From positions 62,001 through 126,000 of the forward strand of contig NZ_JAMXQS010000010.1 of the NCBI RefSeq assembly GCF_024053505.1: a DNA stretch of 64,000 nt, given 5' to 3'. Shown here piece after piece: positions 1 to 9,157 of the stretch (the stretch's first letter is position 1; each line of letters begins with the position of its first letter). This DNA is from Mesorhizobium liriopis. GTDB taxonomy: Bacteria; Pseudomonadota; Alphaproteobacteria; Rhizobiales; Rhizobiaceae. Made by a program: the position numbers and the translations under genes. The notes under the pieces were generated by a model. It ran no database searches, had not been told where the DNA came from, and saw nothing but the letters and a program-made list of their open reading frames with translations.

Positions 1-1110
1 CGAGTCGGCACCCAGGCTCGGCCCGATGGTGCGCTCTTCTACGACCGTCAGCTTGGCCGGCAGCGAACCGGCGCGCAGGAGAATCGCGAGATCGTTCGCA
101 GTCTGTGCGGTGAAAGATCCGCTGATCTGACCCGAACCGCCAAGAATGGGCTCGCGGATGACGGGTGCGGAAATCACCTTCTCATCGAGCACGATCGCGA
201 AAGGCTTGCCGACATTCTGCTGCGTGACGCGGCCGAACTTCTGCGCGCCGCTGGAATTCAGACGGAAAGAAACGAGCGGCTCGTTGGTGCGCTGATCGAA
301 TGAGGCTTGCGCATCGGCGAGATCGTCGCCGGTCAGAAGCGGAGCGGCATCGACAAAATAAGTCTGCGCCGGATTTTCCTGCGACACGAAAGGCAAGGAG
401 TTTGGCGGACGGCTGGTCTGCGCCTGTGCGGTCGCAACCTGGCTCTGGACCAGGTGGAAGGTGAGCTGTGCCGTCTGGCCGACGAGGTTCTTGAGGCGCG
501 CAGGATCGCCGAGGCCCGGCACTTCGACCAGAATGCGGTCCTGGCCCTGGCGCTGGATCGACGGCTCGACAGTGCCGAGCTGGTTGATGCGGCGCTCGAT
601 GACTTCGATCGACTGGCTGACGATCTGGGAAACGCGCTGGTTCAGGCCTGCCTCGGATGCAGCGAGATTGACCACGCCGTCATTGGAGATGTTCAGATCG
701 AATTCCTCGACACCGCCACCACCAAGCAAACTGCCCGAGAGCGGGTTGCGCAGCGGAGTGAGACGTTGGCGGGCCAATTCAACCTGCGAGGCATCGCGTA
801 ACCGGAGTTGCACGCCATTCGGTGTTTCGCGCAGGTTGGAATAGCCGATGCGCGGCTCCTGTAGGAGAGCACCGCGCACTTCACCAGAAAGGCTGCGCAG
901 ACGCTTCTGCAGGTAATCCTGCCGATCAACCTCATAAAGAAGATAGACGCCACCCTGAAGATCAAGACCGAGCACCATCTGGTGCTTGGGCAGCCAGTTC
1001 GGCAAACGGTCGAGCGTTTCCCTGGAGAAGAAATTGGGCAGGCAAAGCAGAACGCCCAGCGCGATCACGGCCCAGATGCCGAGCGTCTTCCAGCGCGAAA
1101 AGTGAAGCAT
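1..1110 (-). CDS. secD: Protein translocase subunit SecD (3' end cut by window edge)
   Basis: SecD is the large inner-membrane partner of SecF. With SecF and YajC it uses the proton motive force to help SecYEG release translocated proteins into the periplasm. Only about the first 370 residues are in the window; the frame stays open to base 1, so the C-terminal membrane bundle is missing here. I read the start as the ATG at 1108-1110. The protein opens with a charged N-terminus and one hydrophobic segment (about residues 10-28), followed by the family motif GLDLQGG at residues 48-54. The downstream periplasmic part is continuous and without stops. yajC lies directly upstream in the same direction, the usual yajC-secD-secF order, so secF is expected beyond the left edge. 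Confidence 0.95.
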   Translation of the reverse strand, partial: MLHFSRWKTLGIWAVIALGVLLCLPNFFSRETLDRLPNWLPKHQMVLGLDLQGGVYLLYEVDRQDYLQKRLRSLSGEVRGALLQEPRIGYSNLRETPNGVQLRLRDASQVELARQRLTPLRNPLSGSLLGGGGVEEFDLNISNDGVVNLAASEAGLNQRVSQIVSQSIEVIERRINQLGTVEPSIQRQGQDRILVEVPGLGDPARLKNLVGQTAQLTFHLVQSQVATAQAQTSRPPNSLPFVSQENPAQTYFVDAAPLLTGDDLADAQASFDQRTNEPLVSFRLNSSGAQKFGRVTQQNVGKPFAIVLDEKVISAPVIREPILGGSGQISGSFTAQTANDLAILLRAGSLPAKLTVVEERTIGPSLGADS

Positions 1111-1173
1111 AGGTGTTCCGTAAGCTCGGGCTCGGGGCCAACTGTGTATTCGGCCCCTCGACGGTCAAAGTGT

Positions 1174-1509
1174 TTATTTCGGGGCGTTCTGGTTGGCGAC
1201 CGGTTCGCCCTTTACGCGCACATCGGCAATCGTCGAGCGCAACGCGGTGACTTTCGCGCCGCCGAGATCGACTTCAAGCTCTGCATCGTTGATCACCTTG
1301 GTGACCTTTCCGACAAGCCCGCCCCCAGTCACAACCGTGTCACCACGGCGGATCGCCGCCAGCATTTCGCCGCGCTTCTTTAACTGCGTGCGCTGCGGGC
1401 GGATGATCAGGAAATACATGATCACGAAGATCAGAACGAATGGCAGGATGGAGATCAAGGCATCAGGCGTCACGCCCCCGGTTTGAGCATAGGCGGGCGT
1501 CACGAACAT
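1174..1509 (-). CDS. yajC: Preprotein translocase accessory subunit YajC
   Basis: A 111-residue single-span membrane protein of the SecDF-YajC complex. Residues about 18-36 form the membrane helix, which ends in the family signature IIRPQR followed by a basic stretch (KKR). A compact cytoplasmic domain follows, with the motif GDTVVTGGGLVGKV typical of YajC. Length is normal for the family. It is transcribed towards secD with a 63-base gap, so the two are very likely one operon. The first residues (FVTPAYAQ) look signal-like, as is common in alphaproteobacterial YajC. Confidence 0.96.
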   Translation of the reverse strand: MFVTPAYAQTGGVTPDALISILPFVLIFVIMYFLIIRPQRTQLKKRGEMLAAIRRGDTVVTGGGLVGKVTKVINDAELEVDLGGAKVTALRSTIADVRVKGEPVANQNAPK

Positions 1510-1664
1510 GAAGTGTCTCCAAGTGTCAGGATGATGGGGCGGCGACTCTTAAGCGAGCAATCTGCCGCGAAATTGCGCGGAATATAGTGACTCGAAGGTT
1601 CAATGCAACTGCGCGTGTCTCCTGCACTTCCACGCTTGCACAAGCCTTGCTAGGGCTCGCACCC

Positions 1665-2549
1665 ATGTCGGATCATTCGCAAGCCACCACCGGCGACATC
1701 GCCGCCCTTCTCGAACGCATCGCGCTGGCCCTGGAACGCTCCGCGCCACCGCGTCATGCGACGCCCGATTTCGAAGCAGCGGAGGCGTTCGTGTGGGAAC
1801 CGGCGCACAATGCCTTGCAACCGGTGCCGCGCGTCAATCGGGTCGAGATCGGGTTGATCCGGGGTGTGGATCGTGTGCGCGACATTCTGATCGACAACAC
1901 GAACCGCTTCGCGCGGGGCCTGCCGGCCAATAATGTGCTGCTGTGGGGCGCACGAGGCATGGGCAAGTCTTCTCTGGTGAAGGCAGCGCACAAGACGTCG
2001 AGCGAGGCGGTCGAAGATGGGCGGGGCCTGAAGCTTGTCGAGATCCATCGCGAGGATATCGACACCCTTCCCGCGCTGATGGCTCTGATCAAGCCAGCGC
2101 CCTTCCGCTTTATTTTGTTCTGTGACGATCTTTCATTCGACCACGACGATACGTCCTACAAGTCGCTCAAGGCAGCGCTGGATGGTGGCATCGAGGGAAG
2201 GCCGGAGAATGTGGTGTTCTATGCCACCTCGAACAGACGACATCTCCTGCCGCGCGACATGATGGAAAACGAGCGCTCGACGGCAATCAATCCATCGGAA
2301 GCGGTCGAGGAAAAGGTCTCGCTCTCGGACCGCTTCGGGCTGTGGCTCGGCTTTCACAAATGCAGCCAGGACGATTACTTGGCGATGGTGGACGGCTATG
2401 TCGCCTATCATGGCCTGCAGGCGGAGACCGAGGCGCTGCATCGCGATGCCCTGGAATGGGCAACCACGCGGGGAGCGCGCTCCGGCCGCGTGGCTTGGCA
2501 GTTCATTCAGGATCTGGCGGGGCGGCTTGGAAAGCCGCTCCGGGACTGA
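1665..2549 (+). CDS. DUF815-family AAA-type ATPase
   Basis: A cytoplasmic P-loop ATPase of 294 residues of the DUF815 family, whose cellular role is not established. The Walker A motif GARGMGKS is at residues 95-102, Walker B (ILFCDD) ends at D154-D155, and a sensor-like YATSNRRHLLPR segment follows; together these give the AAA+ fold. The open frame extends 26 codons further upstream, but that extension lacks family-like sequence and the ATG at 1665 is the natural start. The gene is isolated: it runs opposite to yajC on its left and converges with the LysM/LytM gene, whose stop codon abuts its own. Confidence 0.9.
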   Translation: MSDHSQATTGDIAALLERIALALERSAPPRHATPDFEAAEAFVWEPAHNALQPVPRVNRVEIGLIRGVDRVRDILIDNTNRFARGLPANNVLLWGARGMGKSSLVKAAHKTSSEAVEDGRGLKLVEIHREDIDTLPALMALIKPAPFRFILFCDDLSFDHDDTSYKSLKAALDGGIEGRPENVVFYATSNRRHLLPRDMMENERSTAINPSEAVEEKVSLSDRFGLWLGFHKCSQDDYLAMVDGYVAYHGLQAETEALHRDALEWATTRGARSGRVAWQFIQDLAGRLGKPLRD

Positions 2550-3701
2550 TTATTCCAGGAAGCCCGAGGGGTTAACCGGTGCGGAGTTCTTACGCACCTC
2601 GAAGTGAAGCTTGGGCGAGTCGGTCGAGCCGCTGGCGCCCGAGAGCGCGATGTCCTGGCCGCGCGACACCTTTTCACCGCGCTTCACCTTGATCTCGCTG
2701 GCATGGCCGTAGACCGTGACAAGGCCGTTCTCATGTCGAACCAGAACGGTGTTGCCGAACTCCTTGAGACCGTCGCCGGCATAGATCACGACGCCGTTCT
2801 CGGCGGCCTTGACCGGCGTTCCCTCCGGTACCGCGATGTCGATGCCGTCGCTCGACTTGCCACCCGATGTGCCATAGGTGCGCACCACGCGACCGCGAAC
2901 GGGCCAGCGCATCTTGCCGATGCCGGTGGCGCCCGGCGCTTCGGTCTTGTCGCTGTCGACATCCTGAAGTGTCTTGGTGGGCGCAGCGGCCGGCGGCGTA
3001 TACGCGACGGGCTTGGCTTCGGTAGCTGCCGGAGCAATAGGGGCAGCCTTTGGCGCCTCGACGGCAGCGACTGCCTGCGGCTTGGCCGATGTCGCCGATC
3101 CCTGCGGGATCACCAGCGTCTGGCCGACGCGTAGCGGCTTGCCGTGCATGTCGTTGGCCGTGCGGATAGCATCCGCGGTGGTGCCGGTCTTCTGCGCAAT
3201 CTTGTTGATGGTGTCACCGCTCACGACCACGTAGCCACCCGCGGGAGCCGCCTTTGGCGCTTCCACGACGACTGTCGGCTTGGCAGGCGCTGGCTTGGGC
3301 ATCGGCGCAGGCTTCACCATCGCGACCTGCTGGACCTTGGGCTGCGCGGGCGTGGCAACCGCGGTCTGCTCACGGGCCTGAACGCGCTGGGTCATGGGAG
3401 CAGCGGAAGCGGTGGCCGTCGGAGCCGAAAGCTCGCTGCGCGACACGGGCGAATTGCTCACCGGCGCCATGGCGCTGCGCTGGACCTGGCCGGATGGCGC
3501 CGGCGGCAGCGAGGAAACGGCGTTCGCCGTCTGCTGCTGCTGGCCGGCATCCGACTTGGTGGAGGAGGTGAAGAGATTGTCGATCCCGTCACCGAAGCGC
3601 GAAACCGTGGAGGAGCAACCCGCCGCCGTGCTGCACAGCAAAAGCAGCGCCGCACCCTTGGCGATGTGTGTGAAGTTTTTCCGCGAAACCTTGAACTGCA
3701 T
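2550..3701 (-). CDS. LysM and degenerate LytM (M23-like) lipoprotein, NlpD/DipM type
   Basis: A 383-residue envelope protein. A lipobox (STAAGC) puts the lipidated cysteine at residue 29. Then comes a Pro/Ala-rich linker, one LysM peptidoglycan-binding domain (about 157-199), another linker, and a C-terminal LytM domain (about 264-383). The LytM fold is clear, but the zinc-binding positions are altered: the HxxxD motif reads DGID (D285-D288) with no histidine, and HxH reads KLH (K364-H366). Such degenerate LytM factors (NlpD, EnvC, DipM) activate cell-wall amidases instead of cutting peptidoglycan, so I infer an amidase-activator role. An AmiC-type amidase is encoded at 40804-42024. It follows pcm in the same direction, as nlpD follows pcm in many proteobacteria. 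Confidence 0.9.
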   Translation of the reverse strand: MQFKVSRKNFTHIAKGAALLLLCSTAAGCSSTVSRFGDGIDNLFTSSTKSDAGQQQQTANAVSSLPPAPSGQVQRSAMAPVSNSPVSRSELSAPTATASAAPMTQRVQAREQTAVATPAQPKVQQVAMVKPAPMPKPAPAKPTVVVEAPKAAPAGGYVVVSGDTINKIAQKTGTTADAIRTANDMHGKPLRVGQTLVIPQGSATSAKPQAVAAVEAPKAAPIAPAATEAKPVAYTPPAAAPTKTLQDVDSDKTEAPGATGIGKMRWPVRGRVVRTYGTSGGKSSDGIDIAVPEGTPVKAAENGVVIYAGDGLKEFGNTVLVRHENGLVTVYGHASEIKVKRGEKVSRGQDIALSGASGSTDSPKLHFEVRKNSAPVNPSGFLE

Positions 3702-3786
3702 GACGCCGACCCGACCGTCCGATAATGGTCAGATTAGAGCGTGTTAATCTTACTGCCGGGTTAAACGCAGCAACTTTTCGGCAAAT

Positions 3787-4443
3787 TCAAAGGAAAGCGG
3801 CGGCGCCGCGCATCATCGGCTGGAGACGCACGGGCGCGATCTCTTCTTTGTCGAAGCGGCTGCCCACCTTGTTGAGTTTTGTCAGCATCTGGACGCCATC
3901 GCCGGGCCCGACCGGCGCGATCATCTGGCCGTGGGTGGCGAGCTGCTCGACAAAGGCGCGGGGCAGGTTTTCGAACGAGGACCAGATCACGATGCGGTCG
4001 AAAGGCCCCTCACCCGGCTTGGCGCCTTGCGAGCCGTCGCCATGAACGATCTGAACATTGCCAATGCCCAAGCCTTCGACCCGTGTCTTGGCGCTGTCGG
4101 CCAACTTGCGCCAGCGCTCGATCGAATGGACGCGCGAGGCGAGCCGGCCCATGACGGCAGCCGTATAGCCGGTGCCCGAGCCGACCTCGAGCACACGATG
4201 GCCGGGCTCGATGGCAAGATGCGCAATGACCAGCGCCTGCAGATCGGGAGTTTCGGTGGCCTCGCCGCAATCGATCGGCAGCATGCGCTCCGCCCAAGCC
4301 AGATGGGCGAACTTTTCGGGCAGGAAAGCGCGGCGGGCGACCGATTCGAAGGCGGCTATGAGGTTCTTGGGCGTCAGGCCCTGCGCGCGGAGACGAAGAA
4401 GAAATGCGGCGAAACCTTCGCGCTCGGCCACCGCCTCATTCAT
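3787..4443 (-). CDS. pcm: Protein-L-isoaspartate O-methyltransferase
   Basis: A 218-residue SAM-dependent methyltransferase that methylates isoaspartyl residues in aged proteins to start their repair. SAM motif I ([12 protein letters not shown]) is at residues 84-95. The PCMT-specific region upstream is present but divergent ([13 protein letters not shown] in place of the usual PIGxGQTxSxP), so the substrate should be treated with some care. Its start overlaps the stop of surE by four bases, a translationally coupled surE-pcm pair known from many proteobacteria. A second PCMT-family protein lies at 27443-28102. Confidence 0.93.
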   Translation of the reverse strand: MNEAVAEREGFAAFLLRLRAQGLTPKNLIAAFESVARRAFLPEKFAHLAWAERMLPIDCGEATETPDLQALVIAHLAIEPGHRVLEVGSGTGYTAAVMGRLASRVHSIERWRKLADSAKTRVEGLGIGNVQIVHGDGSQGAKPGEGPFDRIVIWSSFENLPRAFVEQLATHGQMIAPVGPGDGVQMLTKLNKVGSRFDKEEIAPVRLQPMMRGAAAFL

Positions 4444-5198
4444 GAAAGCGCCTTTGCGAGGCGGTCGCGCGAGCCGTGCGCGGTCATGTCGAGCTGCAAG
4501 GGTGTGACCGACACGAAGCGATTCTGTACTGCGTGGAGGTCGGAGCCCTCGTTGATCTCTTCTTCCTTGCGGTTGAAGCGCAGCCAGAAATACGGAAACC
4601 CGCGTCCGTCCCTGCGTTTATCGACGCCCAGCCCGTGCGCGATCTTGCCCTGTGTCGTGACACGTGTCCCGCGCACTTCGTCCGGCTTGCAGTTCGGGAA
4701 GTTGATGTTGAGAAGAATGCCCGGATCCCAGCCAGCTTTGAGCAGCTTTTCCAAGAGCTTCGGTGCCAACGCCTCGGCCGTCTCATACGGTACGACGCGC
4801 TCTTCGTCCTCGTAGGTGTAGGCTTGGCTGAGCGCCACTGAGCGGATGTCGAGCATCGTGCCTTCAATCGCGCCCGCAACCGTGCCGGAATAGCTCACAT
4901 CATCGGCGACGTTGGAGCCGGAATTGACGCCGGACAGGATAAGATCCGGCGGCTCGGGCAGGATGTGGCGCACCCCCATGATGACGCAATCTGTGGGAGT
5001 ACCGCGGATGGCGAAGTGGGTCTCATCAATCATGCGCATGCGCAACGGTTCAGAAATCGTCAGCGAGTGCGCGAAACCGGACTGATCATTCTCAGGCGCC
5101 ACCACCCACACATCGTCCGAGAGCGTACGGGCGATGCGCTCAAGCGAACGCAGGCCCTCCGCATGGATGCCATCGTCATTGGTCAGAAGAATGCGCAA
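4440..5198 (-). CDS. surE: 5'/3'-nucleotidase SurE
   Basis: A 252-residue metal-dependent nucleotidase that dephosphorylates nucleoside monophosphates in the cytoplasm. The N-terminus carries the metal-binding LLTNDDG motif (D8, D9), followed by APENDQSG and by the SGVNSGSN loop, all hallmarks of the family. Length is normal. It sits between serS (9 bases upstream) and pcm (4-base overlap), so it belongs to a serS-surE-pcm transcript. Confidence 0.96.
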   Translation of the reverse strand: MRILLTNDDGIHAEGLRSLERIARTLSDDVWVVAPENDQSGFAHSLTISEPLRMRMIDETHFAIRGTPTDCVIMGVRHILPEPPDLILSGVNSGSNVADDVSYSGTVAGAIEGTMLDIRSVALSQAYTYEDEERVVPYETAEALAPKLLEKLLKAGWDPGILLNINFPNCKPDEVRGTRVTTQGKIAHGLGVDKRRDGRGFPYFWLRFNRKEEEINEGSDLHAVQNRFVSVTPLQLDMTAHGSRDRLAKALS

Positions 5199-5207
5199 AA
5201 GGGCTTC

Positions 5208-6512
5208 TCAGTCTCTCGCGATACGATCAAGCCCGCCCATATAGGGTCGCAACACTTCAGGAATAGTTATTCCGCCCTCAGCGTCCTGATAGTTTTCCAT
5301 GACGGCGATCAGCGCACGCCCGACCGCCACGCCCGAACCGTTGAGCGTATGGACGAATCGCGTGCCCTTCTCATCCGTCGGACGATAGCGCGCGTCCATG
5401 CGGCGGGCCTGGAAGTCGCCACAGACCGAGCAGGACGAGATTTCGCGATAGGCATTCTGGCCGGGCAGCCACACTTCGATGTCATGCGTCTTGCGCGCGC
5501 CGAAGCCCATGTCGCCGGTGCAAAGCACGACCGTGCGGAAGGCGAGGCCGAGGCGCTTCAGCACTTCTTCCGCGCAGGCCGTCATACGTTCGTGCTCCTC
5601 GAGCGACGTGTCAGCGTCGGTGATCGATACCAGTTCCACCTTGTCGAACTGATGCTGGCGCAGCATACCGCGCGTGTCGCGACCGGCCGACCCGGCTTCC
5701 GAGCGGAAGCAGGGCGTGAGTGCCGTCATACGTATGGGGAGCTGATCGTGAGACACGATTTCTTCCCGCACAAGATTGGTGAGCGGCACTTCAGAGGTCG
5801 GAATCAGCGCCACGCGGCTGCCGGCATGAGGCGCGAAAAAGAGGTCTTCCTCGAATTTCGGCAACTGGCCCGTGCCGAACAGCGCGTCATCGCGGACGAG
5901 CAGCGGCGGCTGAACCTCGATGTAGCCATGTTCGGTCGTGTGCAGGTCGAGCATGAACTGGCCGAGCGCACGTTCGAGCCGCGCAAGCTTGCCGCGCAAG
6001 ACCGTGAAGCGCGAGCCGGAAAGCTTCGCGGCGCGCTCGAAATCCATCATGCCGAGCGCCTCGCCCAGCTCCCAATGTTCCTTCGGCTCGAAGTTCATGC
6101 GCGGACGCTCGCCGACAGTGCGAAGTTCGACATTGTCGGCCTCGCTCTTGCCCTGCGGCACATCATCGAGCGGAATGTTGGGCAGAACTGCAAGCGCATG
6201 TTCCAGCTCGGCATCCAGGCGGCGCTCTTCGGCCTCGCCGTTCTGGATGAAGCCCTTGATCTCGCCGACCTCCGCTTTCAGCTCTTCTGCGCGCGCGGCG
6301 TTGCCCGCACGCATGGCATTGCCGATCTCCTTAGACGCCGCATTGCGGCGCTCCTGCGCTTCCTGCAGCTGATGCAGATGGAGGCGGCGGGCCTCGTCTC
6401 GGGCGATAACGTCATCGAGCGTGGACTGGGCCGAAGCGTTGGAATGTCCGCGCCGTTCCAGCGCACGAACGAGAGTCTCAGGGTTTTCACGAATCCACTT
6501 GATGTCGAGCAT
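5208..6512 (-). CDS. serS: Serine--tRNA ligase
   Basis: A 434-residue class II aminoacyl-tRNA synthetase that charges tRNA-Ser (and tRNA-Sec where present). The N-terminal roughly 100 residues form the long coiled-coil arm that recognises the extra arm of tRNA-Ser. The catalytic part shows PTSEVPLTN, motif 2 ([15 protein letters not shown]) and motif 3 ([11 protein letters not shown]). It is preceded by tatC, 57 bases upstream, and followed by surE. Confidence 0.97.
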   Translation of the reverse strand: MLDIKWIRENPETLVRALERRGHSNASAQSTLDDVIARDEARRLHLHQLQEAQERRNAASKEIGNAMRAGNAARAEELKAEVGEIKGFIQNGEAEERRLDAELEHALAVLPNIPLDDVPQGKSEADNVELRTVGERPRMNFEPKEHWELGEALGMMDFERAAKLSGSRFTVLRGKLARLERALGQFMLDLHTTEHGYIEVQPPLLVRDDALFGTGQLPKFEEDLFFAPHAGSRVALIPTSEVPLTNLVREEIVSHDQLPIRMTALTPCFRSEAGSAGRDTRGMLRQHQFDKVELVSITDADTSLEEHERMTACAEEVLKRLGLAFRTVVLCTGDMGFGARKTHDIEVWLPGQNAYREISSCSVCGDFQARRMDARYRPTDEKGTRFVHTLNGSGVAVGRALIAVMENYQDAEGGITIPEVLRPYMGGLDRIARD

Positions 6513-6569
6513 GGGAAGGTCGGACCATTTACGCAGTCGGGGCGGTCCGCCCTTCAGGTCGTGCGCGGG

Positions 6570-7460
6570 TCAGGCCGGCGTGCTGCCGGTTCCCTCGCCG
6601 TGGGCCGCGGCGGAACGAAGGGCTGCTTCCTCGGCCTTTTCCGCCGCCTCGCGCGCCAAGCGCTCCTTTTCGCGATCCCGCTCGATCATCCGGGCGGTCC
6701 AGATCGAAATCTCGTAGAGAATGATCGTTGGAACGGCAAGGCCGATCTGGCTGATCGGATCGGGTGGGGTCAGGACCGCAGCCGCGATAAAAGCAAAGAC
6801 GATCGCGTATTTGCGTTTGCTCTTCAGCCCGTCCGACGACAGAAGTTCGACCCGCGCCATCAGCGTGGTCACGACCGGCAGCTGAAAAACCAGACCGAAC
6901 GAGAAGATCAGCGTCATGATGAGGCTGAGATATTCCGAGACCTTCGGCAGTAGCGAGATCTCAACATCCTGACCCGGACCGACCTGCTGCATCGACAGGA
7001 AGAACCACATCACCATCGGCGTGAAGAAGAAATAGACCAGCGCCGCGCCCAAGAGAAACAGCAGAGGCGATGCGATCAGGAATGGCAAAAACGCCCGGCG
7101 CTCATTCTTGTAGAGGCCCGGCGCGACGAATTTGTAGATCTGCGAGGCAATCAGCGGAAATGCGATCACCAAGCCGCCGAACATACCGAGCTTGATCTGC
7201 GTGAAGAAGAATTCCTGAGGTGCCGTGTAGATCAACTGCACCTTGTGCTGGCCCAGCCCTGCCCAATCGACCGCCCATTTGAAGGGTATGACCAGCAGGT
7301 TGAAAAGCTGCTTGGCGAAAAAGAAGCAGACAAGAAAGGCCACGAAGAAGCCCCCGATCGACCAGATCAGGCGACGGCGCAACTCGATCAGGTGCTCGAT
7401 CAGGGGTGCGGAAGACTTTTCGATTTCGTCGTCTTCGCTGCGGATCACCGGCGCGTTCAA
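6570..7460 (-). CDS. tatC: Twin-arginine translocase subunit TatC
   Basis: A 296-residue polytopic inner-membrane protein and the signal-peptide receptor of the Tat system, which exports folded proteins. The N-terminal segment APLIEHLIELRRRL is the conserved first-helix entry of the family, and about six hydrophobic helices follow, ending near residue 255. The tail is charged and Ala/Glu-rich, longer than in E. coli. Its start overlaps tatB by four bases. Confidence 0.97.
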   Translation of the reverse strand: MNAPVIRSEDDEIEKSSAPLIEHLIELRRRLIWSIGGFFVAFLVCFFFAKQLFNLLVIPFKWAVDWAGLGQHKVQLIYTAPQEFFFTQIKLGMFGGLVIAFPLIASQIYKFVAPGLYKNERRAFLPFLIASPLLFLLGAALVYFFFTPMVMWFFLSMQQVGPGQDVEISLLPKVSEYLSLIMTLIFSFGLVFQLPVVTTLMARVELLSSDGLKSKRKYAIVFAFIAAAVLTPPDPISQIGLAVPTIILYEISIWTARMIERDREKERLAREAAEKAEEAALRSAAAHGEGTGSTPA

Positions 7461-8044
7461 GTCCGGGCTTCCTCATGCTTGGGCGCCGGCACGTTGGACA
7501 CCGGCTCGATTTCAACGGAAGCGGCAGGGTTCGCAGTCAACGGAGCGACGCCTTCCGATGCTGCTACGCGATCTGCAACATCCGATGGCTGGACGACGGT
7601 GGCGAGGGGCGATGCGGATACCGCTTGATCATTCGCAGGAATTGCAGGCTGTTCGGAAGCGGGACGCTCGACGGTTCCGGTCTTGAGCGGCTCCGCGGCA
7701 TGGACCTCTGTGGAAGCCGGCCCCGGCTGCGCCGGTCTCGGCTTCATCACGTTATCTACGCCGGAACGCACATCCTGCGCGGCCTGTTCGAATGAAGTCA
7801 GATGCTTGCGCACGGTGGTACGTGGGTCGAAGCCCCGAATCTGATCGATCGACTGTTTCACATCGTCCAACTCCGCCTCATTCAAAGCTTCGTCGAACTG
7901 CTTTCGGAAATCGCCCGCCATGGCGCGGAACTTAGCAGTGGTGCGCCCGAACTGCCGAAGCATGTGAGGCAAATCCTTCGGACCGACGACCACGATCAAA
8001 ACGACCGCGATCACCAGCATTTCCGACCAGCCGACCTCGAACAT
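7457..8044 (-). CDS. tatB: Sec-independent translocase subunit TatB
   Basis: A 195-residue protein with an N-terminal membrane helix (about residues 5-21), the hinge motif GPKDLP, a long amphipathic helix, then a Pro/Ala/Glu-rich cytoplasmic tail from about residue 100. TatB pairs with TatC to bind twin-arginine signal peptides. The short first helix with a glutamate near the periplasmic end (WSEML) distinguishes it from TatA. It lies between tatA and tatC in the expected order. Confidence 0.95.
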   Translation of the reverse strand: MFEVGWSEMLVIAVVLIVVVGPKDLPHMLRQFGRTTAKFRAMAGDFRKQFDEALNEAELDDVKQSIDQIRGFDPRTTVRKHLTSFEQAAQDVRSGVDNVMKPRPAQPGPASTEVHAAEPLKTGTVERPASEQPAIPANDQAVSASPLATVVQPSDVADRVAASEGVAPLTANPAASVEIEPVSNVPAPKHEEART

Positions 8045-8070
8045 GATGCGCCTCGGACCTTACGGGCGGA

Positions 8071-8298
8071 TCAGCCCTTGGAAACCGTGTCGTTCGGACG
8101 GATCACGGGTTCATCGGCGCGGTGATCAACCGTGCGGCGATCAGCGACCACCGTCTCGTCGTCGTCTGCCATACCCTTTTTGAAGCTCTTGATGCCCTTG
8201 GCCATGTCGCCCATCAGCTCAGGAATCTTGCCGCGGCCGAAGAGAAGCAGCACGACCACGAGGACGATAAGCCAGTGCCAGATCGAGAAAGAGCCCAT
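8071..8298 (-). CDS. tatA: Twin-arginine translocase pore subunit TatA
   Basis: A 75-residue protein that oligomerises to form the Tat translocation channel. One membrane helix (about residues 5-20), the hinge [11 protein letters not shown] and an amphipathic helix with the FKKGM motif are characteristic. It leads the tatABC operon. The 157 bases upstream of it, to the scpB stop, hold no gene and could carry a promoter. Confidence 0.96.
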   Translation of the reverse strand: MGSFSIWHWLIVLVVVLLLFGRGKIPELMGDMAKGIKSFKKGMADDDETVVADRRTVDHRADEPVIRPNDTVSKG

Positions 8299-8455
8299 TG
8301 GAGGTTCCTCCAGAGTTACAGTCGGGCTTCATCTATGCGGTTTCAGCCCATGATTCAAACACAACAGAGCACTCATCACAGAGAGTTAGCCAGATATTTT
8401 CTGAGTTTGGCGGCAATGCGCCGCAGCTTCGACTTCGCTAAAAATTGGCAGTCGG

Positions 8456-9157
8456 CTACTCGACACCACCTTTGGGCGCCAGAAGGCCGAGCTCTTCAAG
8501 ATCGATGTCAGTGAGCGCATCCTCGTCCGGTGCGAGAAGGTCGATGTCGCCGGATGGGATGGGGACCGTGAAATGGCTGGGCAGGCGCGGCGACAAGAGC
8601 CCTGCCCCCTTGAGCTCGTCGGCGCCCGGCAGATCGCCAAGTCCCTCGAGGCCGAACTGGTCGAGAAATGCTGGCGTGGTCCCGTAGGTGACGGGACGAC
8701 CAGGCGCACGGCGCCGCCCGCGTAGGCGAACCCATTCGGTTTCCAGCAGCAGGTCCAGCGTGCCCTTGGACGTTTCCACGCCGCGGATCTCTTCGATCTC
8801 CGCGCGGGTGACCGGCTGATGATAGGCGATGATCGCGAGCACTTCCAAGGCCGCGCGGGAAAGCTTGCGTGGATGCGAGGCATCACGTGCGAGAAGCAGC
8901 CGTAGGTCGGGCGCCGTACGGAAGGCCCATGCTTCGCCGACGCGCACGAGATTGACGCCGCGATGCTCGTAGAGGCGGTGAAGCTCGGCCATGACGGCGG
9001 GCAGATCGGTACTCCTCGGCATCCGGTCGGCGAGTTCCGCATCAGCAATCGGCTCGGCACTGGCGAAGACAAGAGCCTCGGCCATGCGGACATGGGCACC
9101 GCTGACCTGGGAATTGTCAGCCTCAAAAAGCGGCGGAGTCTGATTAATGGTGGTCAT
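8456..9157 (-). CDS. scpB: Segregation and condensation protein B
   Basis: A 233-residue winged-helix protein that forms the condensin-like SMC-ScpA-ScpB complex needed for chromosome organisation and segregation. The N-terminal part contains the typical AEALVFASAEPI helix and the ALEVLAIIAYHQPVTRAEIE segment followed by RGV. A roughly 40-residue C-terminal acidic tail (DIDLLAPDED) is longer than in Bacillus ScpB and looks disordered. Its start overlaps the scpA stop by four bases. Confidence 0.94.
   Translation of the reverse strand: MTTINQTPPLFEADNSQVSGAHVRMAEALVFASAEPIADAELADRMPRSTDLPAVMAELHRLYEHRGVNLVRVGEAWAFRTAPDLRLLLARDASHPRKLSRAALEVLAIIAYHQPVTRAEIEEIRGVETSKGTLDLLLETEWVRLRGRRRAPGRPVTYGTTPAFLDQFGLEGLGDLPGADELKGAGLLSPRLPSHFTVPIPSGDIDLLAPDEDALTDIDLEELGLLAPKGGVE

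Noticed and set aside
4965-6953. Open frame of 662 codons on the plus strand, across serS and tatC
   Set aside because: Antisense shadow of serS/surE/tatC; no ribosome-binding site or recognisable motif and full overlap with well supported genes.
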